Assembly: GCF_028736115.1 (NCBI RefSeq)
Contig: NZ_CP117877.1
Span: 1,240,001-1,304,000 of the forward strand
DNA length: 64,000 bases
DNA from: Mucilaginibacter sp. KACC 22063
Lineage (GTDB): Bacteria; Bacteroidota; Bacteroidia; Sphingobacteriales; Sphingobacteriaceae
Direction of reading: 5' to 3'
In this document: positions 54,410 through 62,319 of the stretch, piece by piece
How positions within the stretch are numbered: the stretch's first letter is position 1
How the letters are laid out: every line of letters begins with the position of its first letter
Notes under the pieces: generated by a model
The model's input: only the letters and a program-made list of their open reading frames with translations
Database searches by the model: none
Told to the model about the DNA's origin: nothing
Position numbers and translations under genes: made by a program

Positions 54410-54478
54410 AATAAAAAAAGAATTTAGATTAGCTTTAGTTAAAACAATAACCTCAACTAATTAAAGGAGTAACTTAAA

Positions 54479-54661
54479 ATGAAAAAATTTACTGAAGTAA
54501 AAGAATTAATTGCCTCATTAGAAGCTGATGCTGACAAATTCTACAACAAGGGCAACAGCGCTGCCGGAACACGCGTTCGTAAAGGCATGCAGGATTTAAA
54601 AAACCTTGCTCAGGCAATCCGTTTAGAAGTACAGGAAGCTAAAAACAAAGAGGCAAAGTAA
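54479..54661 (+). CDS. Histone H1-like (Hc1-type) small protein
   Basis: A 60-residue protein recalling the Bacteroidota histone H1/Hc1 family: M-K-K-F-T-E-V-K-E-L-I-A-S-L-E-A-D-A-D-K-F-Y-N-K-G-N-S-A-A-G then T-R-V-R-K-G-M-Q-D-L-K. It is Lys-rich but close to neutral overall, and lacks the long K/A tail of eukaryotic or chlamydial H1. Role inferred: nucleoid association. A good AAAGGAG site precedes the ATG. A possible -7 box TAGCTTTA lies at 54430-54437. Confidence 0.75.
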   Translation: MKKFTEVKELIASLEADADKFYNKGNSAAGTRVRKGMQDLKNLAQAIRLEVQEAKNKEAK

Positions 54662-54710
54662 AATTTTACTCAACAGTTGATCTCTGTTGCATTGGCTTCA
54701 GAAATTCGAT

Positions 54711-54746
54711 ACTAAAAGACCCGCTCCAAGAGCCGGGTTTTTTAGT
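54711..54746. terminator. Bidirectional terminator between the H1-like gene and the carotenoid operon
   Basis: ACCCG/CGGGT with an inner CTC/GAG extension (54719-54738), enlarged by flanking ACTAAAA / TTTTAGT. T runs exist on both strands, so it can end both convergent transcripts. Confidence 0.85.
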
Positions 54747-54985
54747 TATAAGGATAGTATGCCTACAGCCTTAAATTTCTCAAATACAGCGTCTGTATGC
54801 GGCGCGTCGGCTAATTCAGGGGTAAGGTCTTGCCCGGCCCAATGCTCATAGTGCTTGCCATTGCGCCAGAGGCGGCTTTCAGTTACATCATATATAATCC
54901 CTTTAAAAGCAACCCATATCTGCGGCTTATCTTGCCCGTTATGTAATGCCAATTGTGATTTGGTATATATGGGTAGCTCTGTCAT
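54746..54985 (-). CDS. Cytochrome b5-like heme/steroid-binding domain protein
   Basis: A 79-residue one-domain protein with the b5-fold start L-P-I-Y-T-K-S-Q-L-A-L-H-N-G, then I-W-V-A-F-K-G-I-I-Y-D-V-T and a W-R-N-G-K-H-Y-E-H-W-A-G segment typical of the membrane-associated progesterone receptor/predicted heme-binding branch rather than true b5 with H-P-G-G. It may bind heme or a terpenoid. It is last in the carotenoid operon and overlaps the cyclase gene by 4 bases, suggesting a carotenoid-linked role. Confidence 0.8.
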   Translation of the reverse strand: MTELPIYTKSQLALHNGQDKPQIWVAFKGIIYDVTESRLWRNGKHYEHWAGQDLTPELADAPHTDAVFEKFKAVGILSL

Positions 54986-55668
54986 GCTGTGGTACGCGTT
55001 TGGCGGTGCTTAAAATACTCGAAAAAGCCCACATTCATTACTAATAAAGCCATAGAGTAAAAATGGTCTTCAAATGGTATAGTACCTACCCTGATACCCA
55101 GGTTTTGCTGGTTGTTGTAAAGTACAATAGGCACAGCTGTTAAGATACCGTTTACAATATAAAATGGAAGGAGGCTAACAATATAAGCCAGCCAAAAACG
55201 GCCTAACCATTTTGACTTTAACACAAACTGGAAGATGATCAATATAACAAACAGCAGCCCAAAGGTAATTACCGTGTACCAATGATTATGATAAACAACG
55301 GTAAGTATCGCACTTAAAATAATAATTATTACAGATATGCTTTTAGTAACGCCATCCGGAAGCTGCCATTTAACGTAGTAGTTTAAACATTCGTAAATAA
55401 AGATACAGGCGAACGGTACGGTAAGAAAGAACATGATCTCTTCGATGGGAAGATCCATAATACGGACGCCAATAATATATCGGTCATTAAAAGACCATAC
55501 GCCGTGTATGGTGAAAAGAATATCCCAAAATAGAAATAGCACTCCCGTAATCAGCATTCCCGGCCATATAAACTTCCAACGCTTATAAAAGGCTACGCGT
55601 TTATCAAAAGATAAAACTATCGGGAAAAAGATAGTCAGGATATTAATAAGCAGATAAGCGTATTTCAC
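54982..55668 (-). CDS. Lycopene cyclase, fused CrtYc-CrtYd type
   Basis: A 228-residue membrane protein with about six to seven helices in two homologous halves. Each half carries the acidic motif of the heterodimeric cyclase family: L-P-I-E-E-I-M-F-F-L in the first and I-P-F-E-D-H-F-Y in the second. It converts lycopene ends to beta (or epsilon) rings. The tandem fused form is like that of archaeal, fungal and Bacteroidota cyclases. It overlaps both neighbours by 4 bases (ATGA), so translation is coupled. Confidence 0.88.
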   Translation of the reverse strand: MKYAYLLINILTIFFPIVLSFDKRVAFYKRWKFIWPGMLITGVLFLFWDILFTIHGVWSFNDRYIIGVRIMDLPIEEIMFFLTVPFACIFIYECLNYYVKWQLPDGVTKSISVIIIILSAILTVVYHNHWYTVITFGLLFVILIIFQFVLKSKWLGRFWLAYIVSLLPFYIVNGILTAVPIVLYNNQQNLGIRVGTIPFEDHFYSMALLVMNVGFFEYFKHRQTRTTA

Positions 55669-56204
55669 TTTAATAGCGCAAGTTGTTCGTTTAGTCTTTC
55701 AATTTCTTCCGGGCTGCACCGTCCGTTCTCCATCACATATTTAATAATGGTAATTGTAAGGTCCCTGTTGTTATTGCCCGGATAATTTTTGGCTTGCAGC
55801 TGTTCAATAATTTGTACCCTATCCTCATCTACATGGCGCGACATCCGCAAGAAAGCGGGAAGGTTTACTTCTACAGATAGTCTTAAAAAGCGGATCTCCA
55901 TATTGTGAGGATCTTTTTTAACAGCAGCCGCAAACGCATCCTGTGCATTGTCAACATACTTTAATTTGCTGTAGGGGTTCCAGGTATATTTAGCCTTTAA
56001 CCCGTACAGCGCACCTAAATATCCGCCTACCAAAGGTGGCTTTGGCGATACTTTATCAAGTTTATCAAATAACGAGTCTGTAACGGCTTCACTGTCAATA
56101 GCCCTCCTTAATTGTAAACGCCAGGTATCTGTATTTTGTGCTTTAACCGAAAAAGATATGGAAACACTTAAAACTATCAATATGCCCGCAAAATATTTGA
56201 GCAT
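55665..56204 (-). CDS. Secreted protein of unknown function in the carotenoid operon
   Basis: A 179-residue protein not recognised. A signal peptide (to about residue 22, V-K-A-Q) is followed by a helical mature part with P-K-P-P-L-V-G-G-Y-L-G-A-L-Y-G-L-K-A-K and a TPR-like stretch (A-Q-D-A-F-A-A-A-V-K-K-D-P-H-N-M-E-I-R-F-L-R-L-S). It lies between crtB and the cyclase gene with a 1-base and a 4-base overlap, so it is surely co-expressed. An envelope role linked to carotenoids is only a guess. Confidence 0.7.
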   Translation of the reverse strand: MLKYFAGILIVLSVSISFSVKAQNTDTWRLQLRRAIDSEAVTDSLFDKLDKVSPKPPLVGGYLGALYGLKAKYTWNPYSKLKYVDNAQDAFAAAVKKDPHNMEIRFLRLSVEVNLPAFLRMSRHVDEDRVQIIEQLQAKNYPGNNNRDLTITIIKYVMENGRCSPEEIERLNEQLALLK

Positions 56205-57037
56205 CAGATTACTTTAAGTTTTTGATGAAGCATCGCTTTTATAAATAGCGCAGCTTTTTGTGTGTCTGAAACGCGTATCCGTTTTTGCAGAATAACACTT
56301 GCAGGGGTTTTGCTTATTTTTTTAAATAGCTGCAGGTAATAGATGTAAGCCACATATACCCCGGAGCGTACACCATCAGGTAATTGCCTGATGCCTTCAA
56401 GCGCATCTGAAAAATCACGACCTATTTCTTCCTCTATTTGTTTTTTGTCAGCTTCCGTAAAATCGGCAAAGTTAACGCCCGGAAAATAGGTCCTGCCGCG
56501 CTCTTCCAAATCAGCTTTTACATCACGCAGGAAATTTATTTTCTGGAAAGCCGCGCCCAGGCTGCGTGCCTTGGGCAGCAAGCGCTGATACATCTCATCA
56601 TTCCCCTCGCAAAAGATCCTTAAACACATCAGGCCAACAACCTCTGCCGAGCCATAGATATAAAGGTTAAAGTTTTCGCGATTGTAACTTTGCTTCTGCA
56701 GGTCCATTTCCATGGATTGCAAAAAAGCATCAATAAGCTCATTATCGATATGGTATTGATTAACTACCAACTGAAATGATTGCAATACCGGGTTGATACT
56801 GATCCCGGCTTTTATAGCTTTGAAGGTATCTGCACGGAAATCAGCGATTAATTGTTGTTTATCAAAATCATGAAAAGTATCCACTATTTCGTCTGCATAG
56901 CGCACAAAGCCATAAATGGCGTAAATGGGGAATCTAAACCGTTTATGAAACGATTTGATGCCTTGGCTGAATGATGTACTATAGTTTTCAGTGATCAGCT
57001 TACTACACTCGAAACAGGTTTTCTCATAAAGGTTCAT
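56204..57037 (-). CDS. crtB: Phytoene synthase (squalene/phytoene synthase family)
   Basis: A 277-residue prenyltransferase joining two GGPP into phytoene. The two aspartate-rich metal sites are R-Y-A-D49-E-I-V-D53 and F-L-R-D-V-K-A-D-L-E-E-R-G-R, both intact. Squalene or diapophytoene synthases share these motifs; the crtI and lycopene cyclase neighbours favour phytoene. First gene of the minus-strand carotenoid operon, divergent from crtI across an 86-base gap. Confidence 0.93.
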   Translation of the reverse strand: MNLYEKTCFECSKLITENYSTSFSQGIKSFHKRFRFPIYAIYGFVRYADEIVDTFHDFDKQQLIADFRADTFKAIKAGISINPVLQSFQLVVNQYHIDNELIDAFLQSMEMDLQKQSYNRENFNLYIYGSAEVVGLMCLRIFCEGNDEMYQRLLPKARSLGAAFQKINFLRDVKADLEERGRTYFPGVNFADFTEADKKQIEEEIGRDFSDALEGIRQLPDGVRSGVYVAYIYYLQLFKKISKTPASVILQKRIRVSDTQKAALFIKAMLHQKLKVI

Positions 57038-57123
57038 TCAGCAGCAATATAACTAATTATACGTATTTAGTACGCATTAGTTAGGGTGGAACAAACAAAT
57101 GCGTATTTTGTGAGGAATTCTAC
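57038..57123. promoter_or_regulatory. Divergent crtB-crtI control region with an inverted repeat
   Basis: AACTAAT (57051-57057) and ATTAGTT (57076-57082) form a 7-bp inverted repeat 18 bases apart in the middle of the gap, suitable as an operator controlling both directions. No exact TAnnTTTG box was found on either strand. Confidence 0.4.
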
Positions 57124-58614
57124 ATGAAAAACAATACAACTAAACAGATTATCGTAATAGGTGCTGGCTTTGCCGGGCTTGCCGCGGCGTCGTTGCTTGC
57201 AAAACAAGGTTTTAAAGTAATTATACTTGAAAAAAATGATCAGGCTGGTGGGCGTGCAAGGGTGTGGGAAAAAGACGGATTTAAGTTTGACATGGGGCCA
57301 AGCTGGTATTGGATGCCCGATGTGTTTGAAAACTACTTCGCCTTATTTAATCATAACGTTTCCGATTACTACCAGTTGAAGCGACTTGAGCCGGGTTATC
57401 GCGTTTATTTTGGTAAAGATGATTTTATTGATGTACCCGCAGACAGAAAAGAGCTGGATGCCCTGTTTGATTCTATTGAACCGGGAAGTAGCAAGCAGTT
57501 AGCCAGGTTTTTAGATCAGGCCGAATATAAATATAAGGTAGGCATGGGTGAATATGTGTTCAGGCCATCGCATACCATTACAGAATTTATTGATTTTAAC
57601 CTGATTCGTAAAAGTGTAAGTATGCAGCTGCTTACCAGTGTGGCAAAGCATGTGCGTAAATATTTTAAGAATCCGAAACTGATAAAACTGCTGGAGTTTC
57701 CTGTATTGTTTTTGGGTGCCACGGCTAAAGACATACCCGCCATGTATACTATGATGAACTATGCCGACCTGGTAATGGGGACATGGTACCCGGATGGGGG
57801 CATGAATGAAATTGTAAAAGCCATGGTAAAGGTAGCTGAGGAACACGGGGTGGAAATTAAGCTGAATACAGAGGTAAGCGCCATTGAAACAGCAGGTGGA
57901 AAGGTATCATTACTTAAAACTAATAAAGGCGACTTTATGGCCGACTTTGTGGTAGCAGGTGCTGATTATGAGCATGTAGATCAGTCGCTGTTAAAACAGG
58001 CGGATCGAAACTATACTCCCCAGTATTGGGAAAAACGTGTGTTATCGCCATCGAGCCTGCTTTTCTATATAGGTACAAATTGTAAGGTGGATAATATTCA
58101 GCATCACAACCTCTTCTTTGATGAAGATCTGGATGTACATGCCGACGAGATCTATAAAGATCCTAAGTGGCCAGAGCGCCCGCTGTTTTACGTTTCATGC
58201 ACTTCAAAGACTGATGATTCTGTTGCCCCGGCTGATGGGGAGAACTTATTTTTCTTGATGCCGATAGCACCAGGCCTTACGGATACAGAAGAGCTGCGCG
58301 AAAAGTATTTCGATATCTTGTTAAATAGATTTGAGCAAATTACAGGTAACAATATTCGTAATCATGTTGTAGTTAAGCGCAGCTATGCTTTAGCCGACTT
58401 TAAAGCCGATTATCATTCCTTTAAAGGGAATGCCTACGGTTTGTCGAATATATTGTCGCAAACAGCCTTTTTTAAGCCTGCTATGCGTTCTAAAAAAGTA
58501 GAGAACCTGTTGTATACCGGTCAGCTTACCGTTCCCGGGCCAGGGGTGCCACCAGCGCTCATATCGGGTCAGGTAGCGGCAGGGGAGGTGATCAAATACT
58601 TTGAAGAAAAGTAA
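57124..58614 (+). CDS. crtI: Phytoene desaturase
   Basis: A 496-residue FAD-dependent desaturase turning phytoene into lycopene. The N-terminal dinucleotide fold reads I-I-V-I-G-A-G-F-A-G-L-A-A-A, continuing V-I-I-L-E-K-N-D-Q-A-G-G-R-A; the C-terminal bacterial CrtI signature region appears as N-L-L-Y-T-G-Q-L-T-V-P-G-P-G-V-P-P-A. Length fits CrtI. Carotenoid ketolases and CrtN are relatives, but context favours CrtI. It ends at a bidirectional terminator facing the ECF sigma gene. Confidence 0.93.
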   Translation: MKNNTTKQIIVIGAGFAGLAAASLLAKQGFKVIILEKNDQAGGRARVWEKDGFKFDMGPSWYWMPDVFENYFALFNHNVSDYYQLKRLEPGYRVYFGKDDFIDVPADRKELDALFDSIEPGSSKQLARFLDQAEYKYKVGMGEYVFRPSHTITEFIDFNLIRKSVSMQLLTSVAKHVRKYFKNPKLIKLLEFPVLFLGATAKDIPAMYTMMNYADLVMGTWYPDGGMNEIVKAMVKVAEEHGVEIKLNTEVSAIETAGGKVSLLKTNKGDFMADFVVAGADYEHVDQSLLKQADRNYTPQYWEKRVLSPSSLLFYIGTNCKVDNIQHHNLFFDEDLDVHADEIYKDPKWPERPLFYVSCTSKTDDSVAPADGENLFFLMPIAPGLTDTEELREKYFDILLNRFEQITGNNIRNHVVVKRSYALADFKADYHSFKGNAYGLSNILSQTAFFKPAMRSKKVENLLYTGQLTVPGPGVPPALISGQVAAGEVIKYFEEK

Positions 58615-58631
58615 ATAACGTTGCACAAAAA

Positions 58632-58658
58632 AAGGTCTGCCGTAATAAAGCAGACCTT
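58632..58658. terminator. Bidirectional terminator between crtI and the ECF sigma gene
   Basis: A 9-bp stem (AAGGTCTGC / GCAGACCTT) with a 9-base loop and A/T tracts on both flanks, serving the two convergent genes. Confidence 0.85.
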
Positions 58659-58694
58659 CTTATTTATATGATGGAGTTTAATATAATTAAATGA

Positions 58695-59234
58695 TTAATC
58701 TTCTTCAGCGTAAATAGGTTTTTTCACACCATTATCATAAGCTTTCAGGTTTTTCTTTAATAATTTACGCGCAACGTGTATACGTGTTTTAACAGTACCA
58801 ATTGGTATAGTTAAATAGTCGGCAATTTCGTGGTATTTATGCCCTTCAAAATACATTGTGAATGGCACATAGTAATCTTCAGGCAACCTGTCCAAAGCAC
58901 GACGGATATCATCCATTACAAACTTTGCCTCACCCTGATTTTTGGTTGAGCTGAAAACTAAATTCGCAGAAGATATTTCTTCTGATTTAGTTACAAAGGT
59001 GCTCATTTTTACAAAGCGACGGTAGTTGTTGATAAAAGTGTTTTTCATGATGGTATATAACCATCCTTTTAAATTAGTACCCTCTTTAAACTTATTGTAA
59101 TAAGTTATCGCTTTTAACATTGTATCCTGTACCAGATCGTTAGCATCATCTGCATCATGTGTAAAGTGCAATGCGTATGAACGTAGTGAACTGGCTTGAC
59201 GAAGCACCATGGCGTTAAACTCAATCTTAGTCAT
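58695..59234 (-). CDS. ECF-type RNA polymerase sigma factor
   Basis: A 179-residue sigma factor. Region 2 includes A-D-D-A-N-D-L-V-Q-D-T-M-L-K-A and N-L-K-G-W-L-Y-T-I-M-K-N-T-F-I-N-N-Y-R; region 4 is H-K-Y-H-E-I-A-D-Y-L-T-I-P-I-G-T-V-K-T-R-I-H-V-A-R. No anti-sigma gene is adjacent. It converges on crtI. Light or stress control of carotenoids by ECF factors is known elsewhere (CarQ in Myxococcus), but a link here is only suggested by position. Confidence 0.92.
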   Translation of the reverse strand: MTKIEFNAMVLRQASSLRSYALHFTHDADDANDLVQDTMLKAITYYNKFKEGTNLKGWLYTIMKNTFINNYRRFVKMSTFVTKSEEISSANLVFSSTKNQGEAKFVMDDIRRALDRLPEDYYVPFTMYFEGHKYHEIADYLTIPIGTVKTRIHVARKLLKKNLKAYDNGVKKPIYAEED

Positions 59235-59517
59235 GTTTTCAAAAGTTTTGTGTACATACTAACAGACAAACATGATACCGTTTACCAGAAATTGATGTTA
59301 GGATATTGTTAAATATCAATTTTCATTAAAAACTACTTAAATAGTTATAGCTGCTATACTAAAATCAGAATTTGTATAAAAACGGGCGTCGCAGCTGTAA
59401 TTGATTGAAAATCTTTAAGAAATAAATATTTATTAGGACTAAAAACAAAGTAATTTGTTTGATTGTAACAAGAATGTGATGGAAAATTATTTTCAATTAT
59501 CTTATTAAGAAAAATAA
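59235..59517. other. A+T-rich gap upstream of the ECF sigma gene
   Basis: 283 bases of strongly A+T-rich DNA with no gene, word array or clear hairpin recognised. It must hold the sigma gene promoter on the minus strand. Confidence 0.5.
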
Positions 59518-60534
59518 TTAATCGATAATATTCACTTCGCGCTCCAGTGATACGCCAAATTTAGTGTACACACTGTCTATGATTTGCGACGATAATTTGT
59601 ACACCTCTTGTCCGGTTGCACCGCCATGATTCACTAAAACCAGTGCCTGGTTTTTCCAGGTGCCTGTATTTCCTACGGTTTTACCCTTCCAGCCGCATTG
59701 TTCTATGAGCCAGCCTGCAGCTAACTTTACACCATTTGGGGCAGGATAGTTCACAACATCAGGATGTTGCGCTTGCAATTGGGCAAACTGATCTGTACTA
59801 ATTACAGGATTTTTGAAAAAGCTGCCTGCATTACCAATGGTAGATGGGTCTGGTAGTTTAGACACCCGTATGTGGGATACCACCTTTGATACATCTTTTA
59901 TGGTAGGCTCGGTAATGCCACGGTTAGTAAGTTCTTGTTCAATGGCACCGTAAGTAAGTTTCAAATGCGGTGTTTGCGAAAGCTGAAACTTAACATGTGT
60001 TATGATATACTGCCCTTTTAGTTCGGCTTTAAAGACACTTTCGCGGTAACCAAAGCCGCATTCATCCTTGGTAAAGGTTTTAAAAATGCCTGTTGCTATT
60101 TCAAATGCTTTGCAGCTGTGAAATACATCTTTCAGCTCTACACCATAAGCGCCGATATTTTGAATAGGCGATGCGCCGACAGAACCGGGGATTAAACTTA
60201 AATTTTCCATGCCGGCAAAGTCGTGGTCAACACAGTAATTAACCAGCCCGTTCCAAACTTCGCCGGCACCTGCTTCAACAATAACTTCGTCATGATTAAT
60301 GCGATGCTCAATTCCGCGGATATTCATGCGGATAACGATGCCATCAAAATCTTTTACAAAAAGCATATTGCTGCCGCCGCCTAAAATTAAACGAGGCATG
60401 TTTTTCCATTGCTCATCTAAGAACAACTCCACTAAATCATCTTCCTGATTTATTTCTGTGAAGTAGCGAGCTTTGGCATCAATACCAAACGTATTAAAGT
60501 TTTTAAGCGAAACGTTTTGTTCTATTTGCAGCAT
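59518..60534 (-). CDS. murB: UDP-N-acetylenolpyruvoylglucosamine reductase, type I
   Basis: A 338-residue FAD enzyme reducing enolpyruvyl-UDP-GlcNAc to UDP-MurNAc. FAD-binding G-G-G-S-N-M-L-F and P-G-S-V-G-A-S-P-I-Q-N-I-G-A-Y-G are present; the proton-donor Ser is in N-A-G-S-F-F-K-N-P. The length and C-terminal extension are those of type I (E. coli-like). In many bacteria murB sits in the dcw cluster; here it is 6.7 kb past ftsZ on the other strand. Confidence 0.96.
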   Translation of the reverse strand: MLQIEQNVSLKNFNTFGIDAKARYFTEINQEDDLVELFLDEQWKNMPRLILGGGSNMLFVKDFDGIVIRMNIRGIEHRINHDEVIVEAGAGEVWNGLVNYCVDHDFAGMENLSLIPGSVGASPIQNIGAYGVELKDVFHSCKAFEIATGIFKTFTKDECGFGYRESVFKAELKGQYIITHVKFQLSQTPHLKLTYGAIEQELTNRGITEPTIKDVSKVVSHIRVSKLPDPSTIGNAGSFFKNPVISTDQFAQLQAQHPDVVNYPAPNGVKLAAGWLIEQCGWKGKTVGNTGTWKNQALVLVNHGGATGQEVYKLSSQIIDSVYTKFGVSLEREVNIID

Positions 60535-60579
60535 GCAGCGAATTTCGTAAAATAATTGATTAACTGTGAAGGACAGAAA

Positions 60580-62235
60580 TTAATCAACCAATACGCCTAT
60601 ATAGTAGTCAAAAGTATCCACCTCCAAGTTATCTTTTGTTAAACCTTCAACCTGTATAGGTTTAAAAGTGTTTACAGGTTTTATAAATTGATACTCGCCG
60701 CCTTTTACACGAACGCGTACTGGCATATCAAATCCGTCAACATCACTTATCCAACGGGCATATGCTTTGCCACCCACAAACCTGAATTCGAGCGTAGGTA
60801 TATTCCTAAAACGCAGGTATTGATCGAAGATCTTGGTCAGGTTCATGCCCGACTGCTGGTTGATGTAATCAACAACCTGCCCGGTAGTAACCGTTTGGTG
60901 GTAGAAGGTTTTGTTTAAGCCGGTTAATATACTTCTCCACTTTTCATCATTATTAATTATAGTGCGTATCATGTTCAGCATGTTGCCGCCTTTATAATAC
61001 ATATCACCCGAACCTTCTTTATTCACATCGTAAGGGCCAATAATGGGGCCGTCATTCTGTATGGCCATACGTGTACCATGCACATATTCTTGTCCTGCAA
61101 GTTTACCGCTACGGCTTTCTATGAATAATGATTCAGAATAATTGGTAAAGCTTTCGTGTATCCACATGTCGGCCACATCCTTTGAAGTGATGTTGTTACC
61201 GAACCATTCGTGTCCGCTTTCATGCACCACGATAAAGTCCCAGTCCAGTCCACGTCCGGTTCCTGAAAGATCCCTACCCAAATAGCCATTATGATATTTG
61301 TTGCCATAGGCAACACCGCTTTGGTGTTCCATGCCTAAATGCGGTGTTTCTATCAGTTTATAGCCATCTTTATAAAAAGGATAAGGGCCAAACCAGTGTT
61401 CAAAAGCATTAAGCATTGGTTTAACATTAGCACCAAATTGCTTTTTAGCTTTATCAATATTGTAAGATAGCACCCAGTAATCTAAAGTCAGTTTGCCTTT
61501 TAAGCCGTTATAGGTGTCACTAAAATGAACGTAGTTGCCAATGTTGGCTTCTACGTCATAGTTATTGATCGGATTACTTACAAACCAATCATAACGGGTG
61601 TAGCCATCCTTTAATTTGGTCACCTTACGCAGTCGGCCGTTAGATACATCTTTAAGGTTTGATGGTGCACTGATGCTGATCAACATGCTATCTACCTCGT
61701 CGCTTTGGTGATCTTTATTAGGCCACCAAACGCTTGCACCCAGTCCCTGGCAGGCGGTTGCTACCCAGGCATTGCCAAGCGAGTCGGCGGTATAAACAAC
61801 ACCACCATCCCAGGGCGCATGCTTTGCCACCTGCGGGTTGCCCGAATAGAAAACCGTAAACTCGTCTTTACTGCCTTTGGCAATGGTTTGCGGGAAGGTG
61901 ATAAATACCGCATTATATTCCCTGGTAAATTGCAGGTCTTTGCCTTTATATACTACCCGTTCAATTTTCAGGTTTGCGAAAAGATCAAATTGCAGTTTCT
62001 TGAAATCCTGCGTAGCTGTAAACTTAAACAAGTTGCTGCCGCTGATAAACTTATTCGCGATATCAAACTTCACATCAAGGTGATAGTAATTAATATCATA
62101 ACAGGTACGTAGGGGGCTTAACGCACCACGAAGTGTATCGGCTTTTGTAAATACTTCTTTTTTTTGAAGTAATTGTGCGAATGAACTTAATGAAATAAAC
62201 AGGATGGCAACTAAGGCAATTGATTTTTTAAGCAT
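60580..62235 (-). CDS. Secreted M1-family zinc metallopeptidase
   Basis: A 551-residue aminopeptidase-like protein. A signal peptide (M-L-K-K-S-I-A-L-V-A-I-L-F.. S-F-A-Q) precedes an M1 N-terminal beta domain. The catalytic domain holds G-M-E-H-Q-S-G (G-A-M-E-N equivalent) and zinc site H338-E-S-G-H342 with Glu361 in W-I-H-E-S-F. The C-terminal ARM-type domain of large aminopeptidases is absent. I chose ATG 62235; the upstream Met adds seven residues before the signal. Probably digests peptides in the periplasm. Confidence 0.93.
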   Translation of the reverse strand: MLKKSIALVAILFISLSSFAQLLQKKEVFTKADTLRGALSPLRTCYDINYYHLDVKFDIANKFISGSNLFKFTATQDFKKLQFDLFANLKIERVVYKGKDLQFTREYNAVFITFPQTIAKGSKDEFTVFYSGNPQVAKHAPWDGGVVYTADSLGNAWVATACQGLGASVWWPNKDHQSDEVDSMLISISAPSNLKDVSNGRLRKVTKLKDGYTRYDWFVSNPINNYDVEANIGNYVHFSDTYNGLKGKLTLDYWVLSYNIDKAKKQFGANVKPMLNAFEHWFGPYPFYKDGYKLIETPHLGMEHQSGVAYGNKYHNGYLGRDLSGTGRGLDWDFIVVHESGHEWFGNNITSKDVADMWIHESFTNYSESLFIESRSGKLAGQEYVHGTRMAIQNDGPIIGPYDVNKEGSGDMYYKGGNMLNMIRTIINNDEKWRSILTGLNKTFYHQTVTTGQVVDYINQQSGMNLTKIFDQYLRFRNIPTLEFRFVGGKAYARWISDVDGFDMPVRVRVKGGEYQFIKPVNTFKPIQVEGLTKDNLEVDTFDYYIGVLVD

Positions 62236-62268
62236 AGCTGAGTAGTAATAGCACAAATCTAATATAAA

Positions 62269-62304
62269 ACAAGAAAGCCTCCGTAAAATCGGAGGCCTTC
62301 TTGT
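62269..62304 (-). terminator. Intrinsic terminator after the second CocE-type gene
   Basis: A 15-bp stem with one mismatch (ACAAGAAAGCCTCCG / CGGAGGCCTTCTTGT) and a 6-base loop, 15 bases after the stop on the minus strand. Confidence 0.85.
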
Positions 62305-62319
62305 TGTTTTCAGTCAAAT

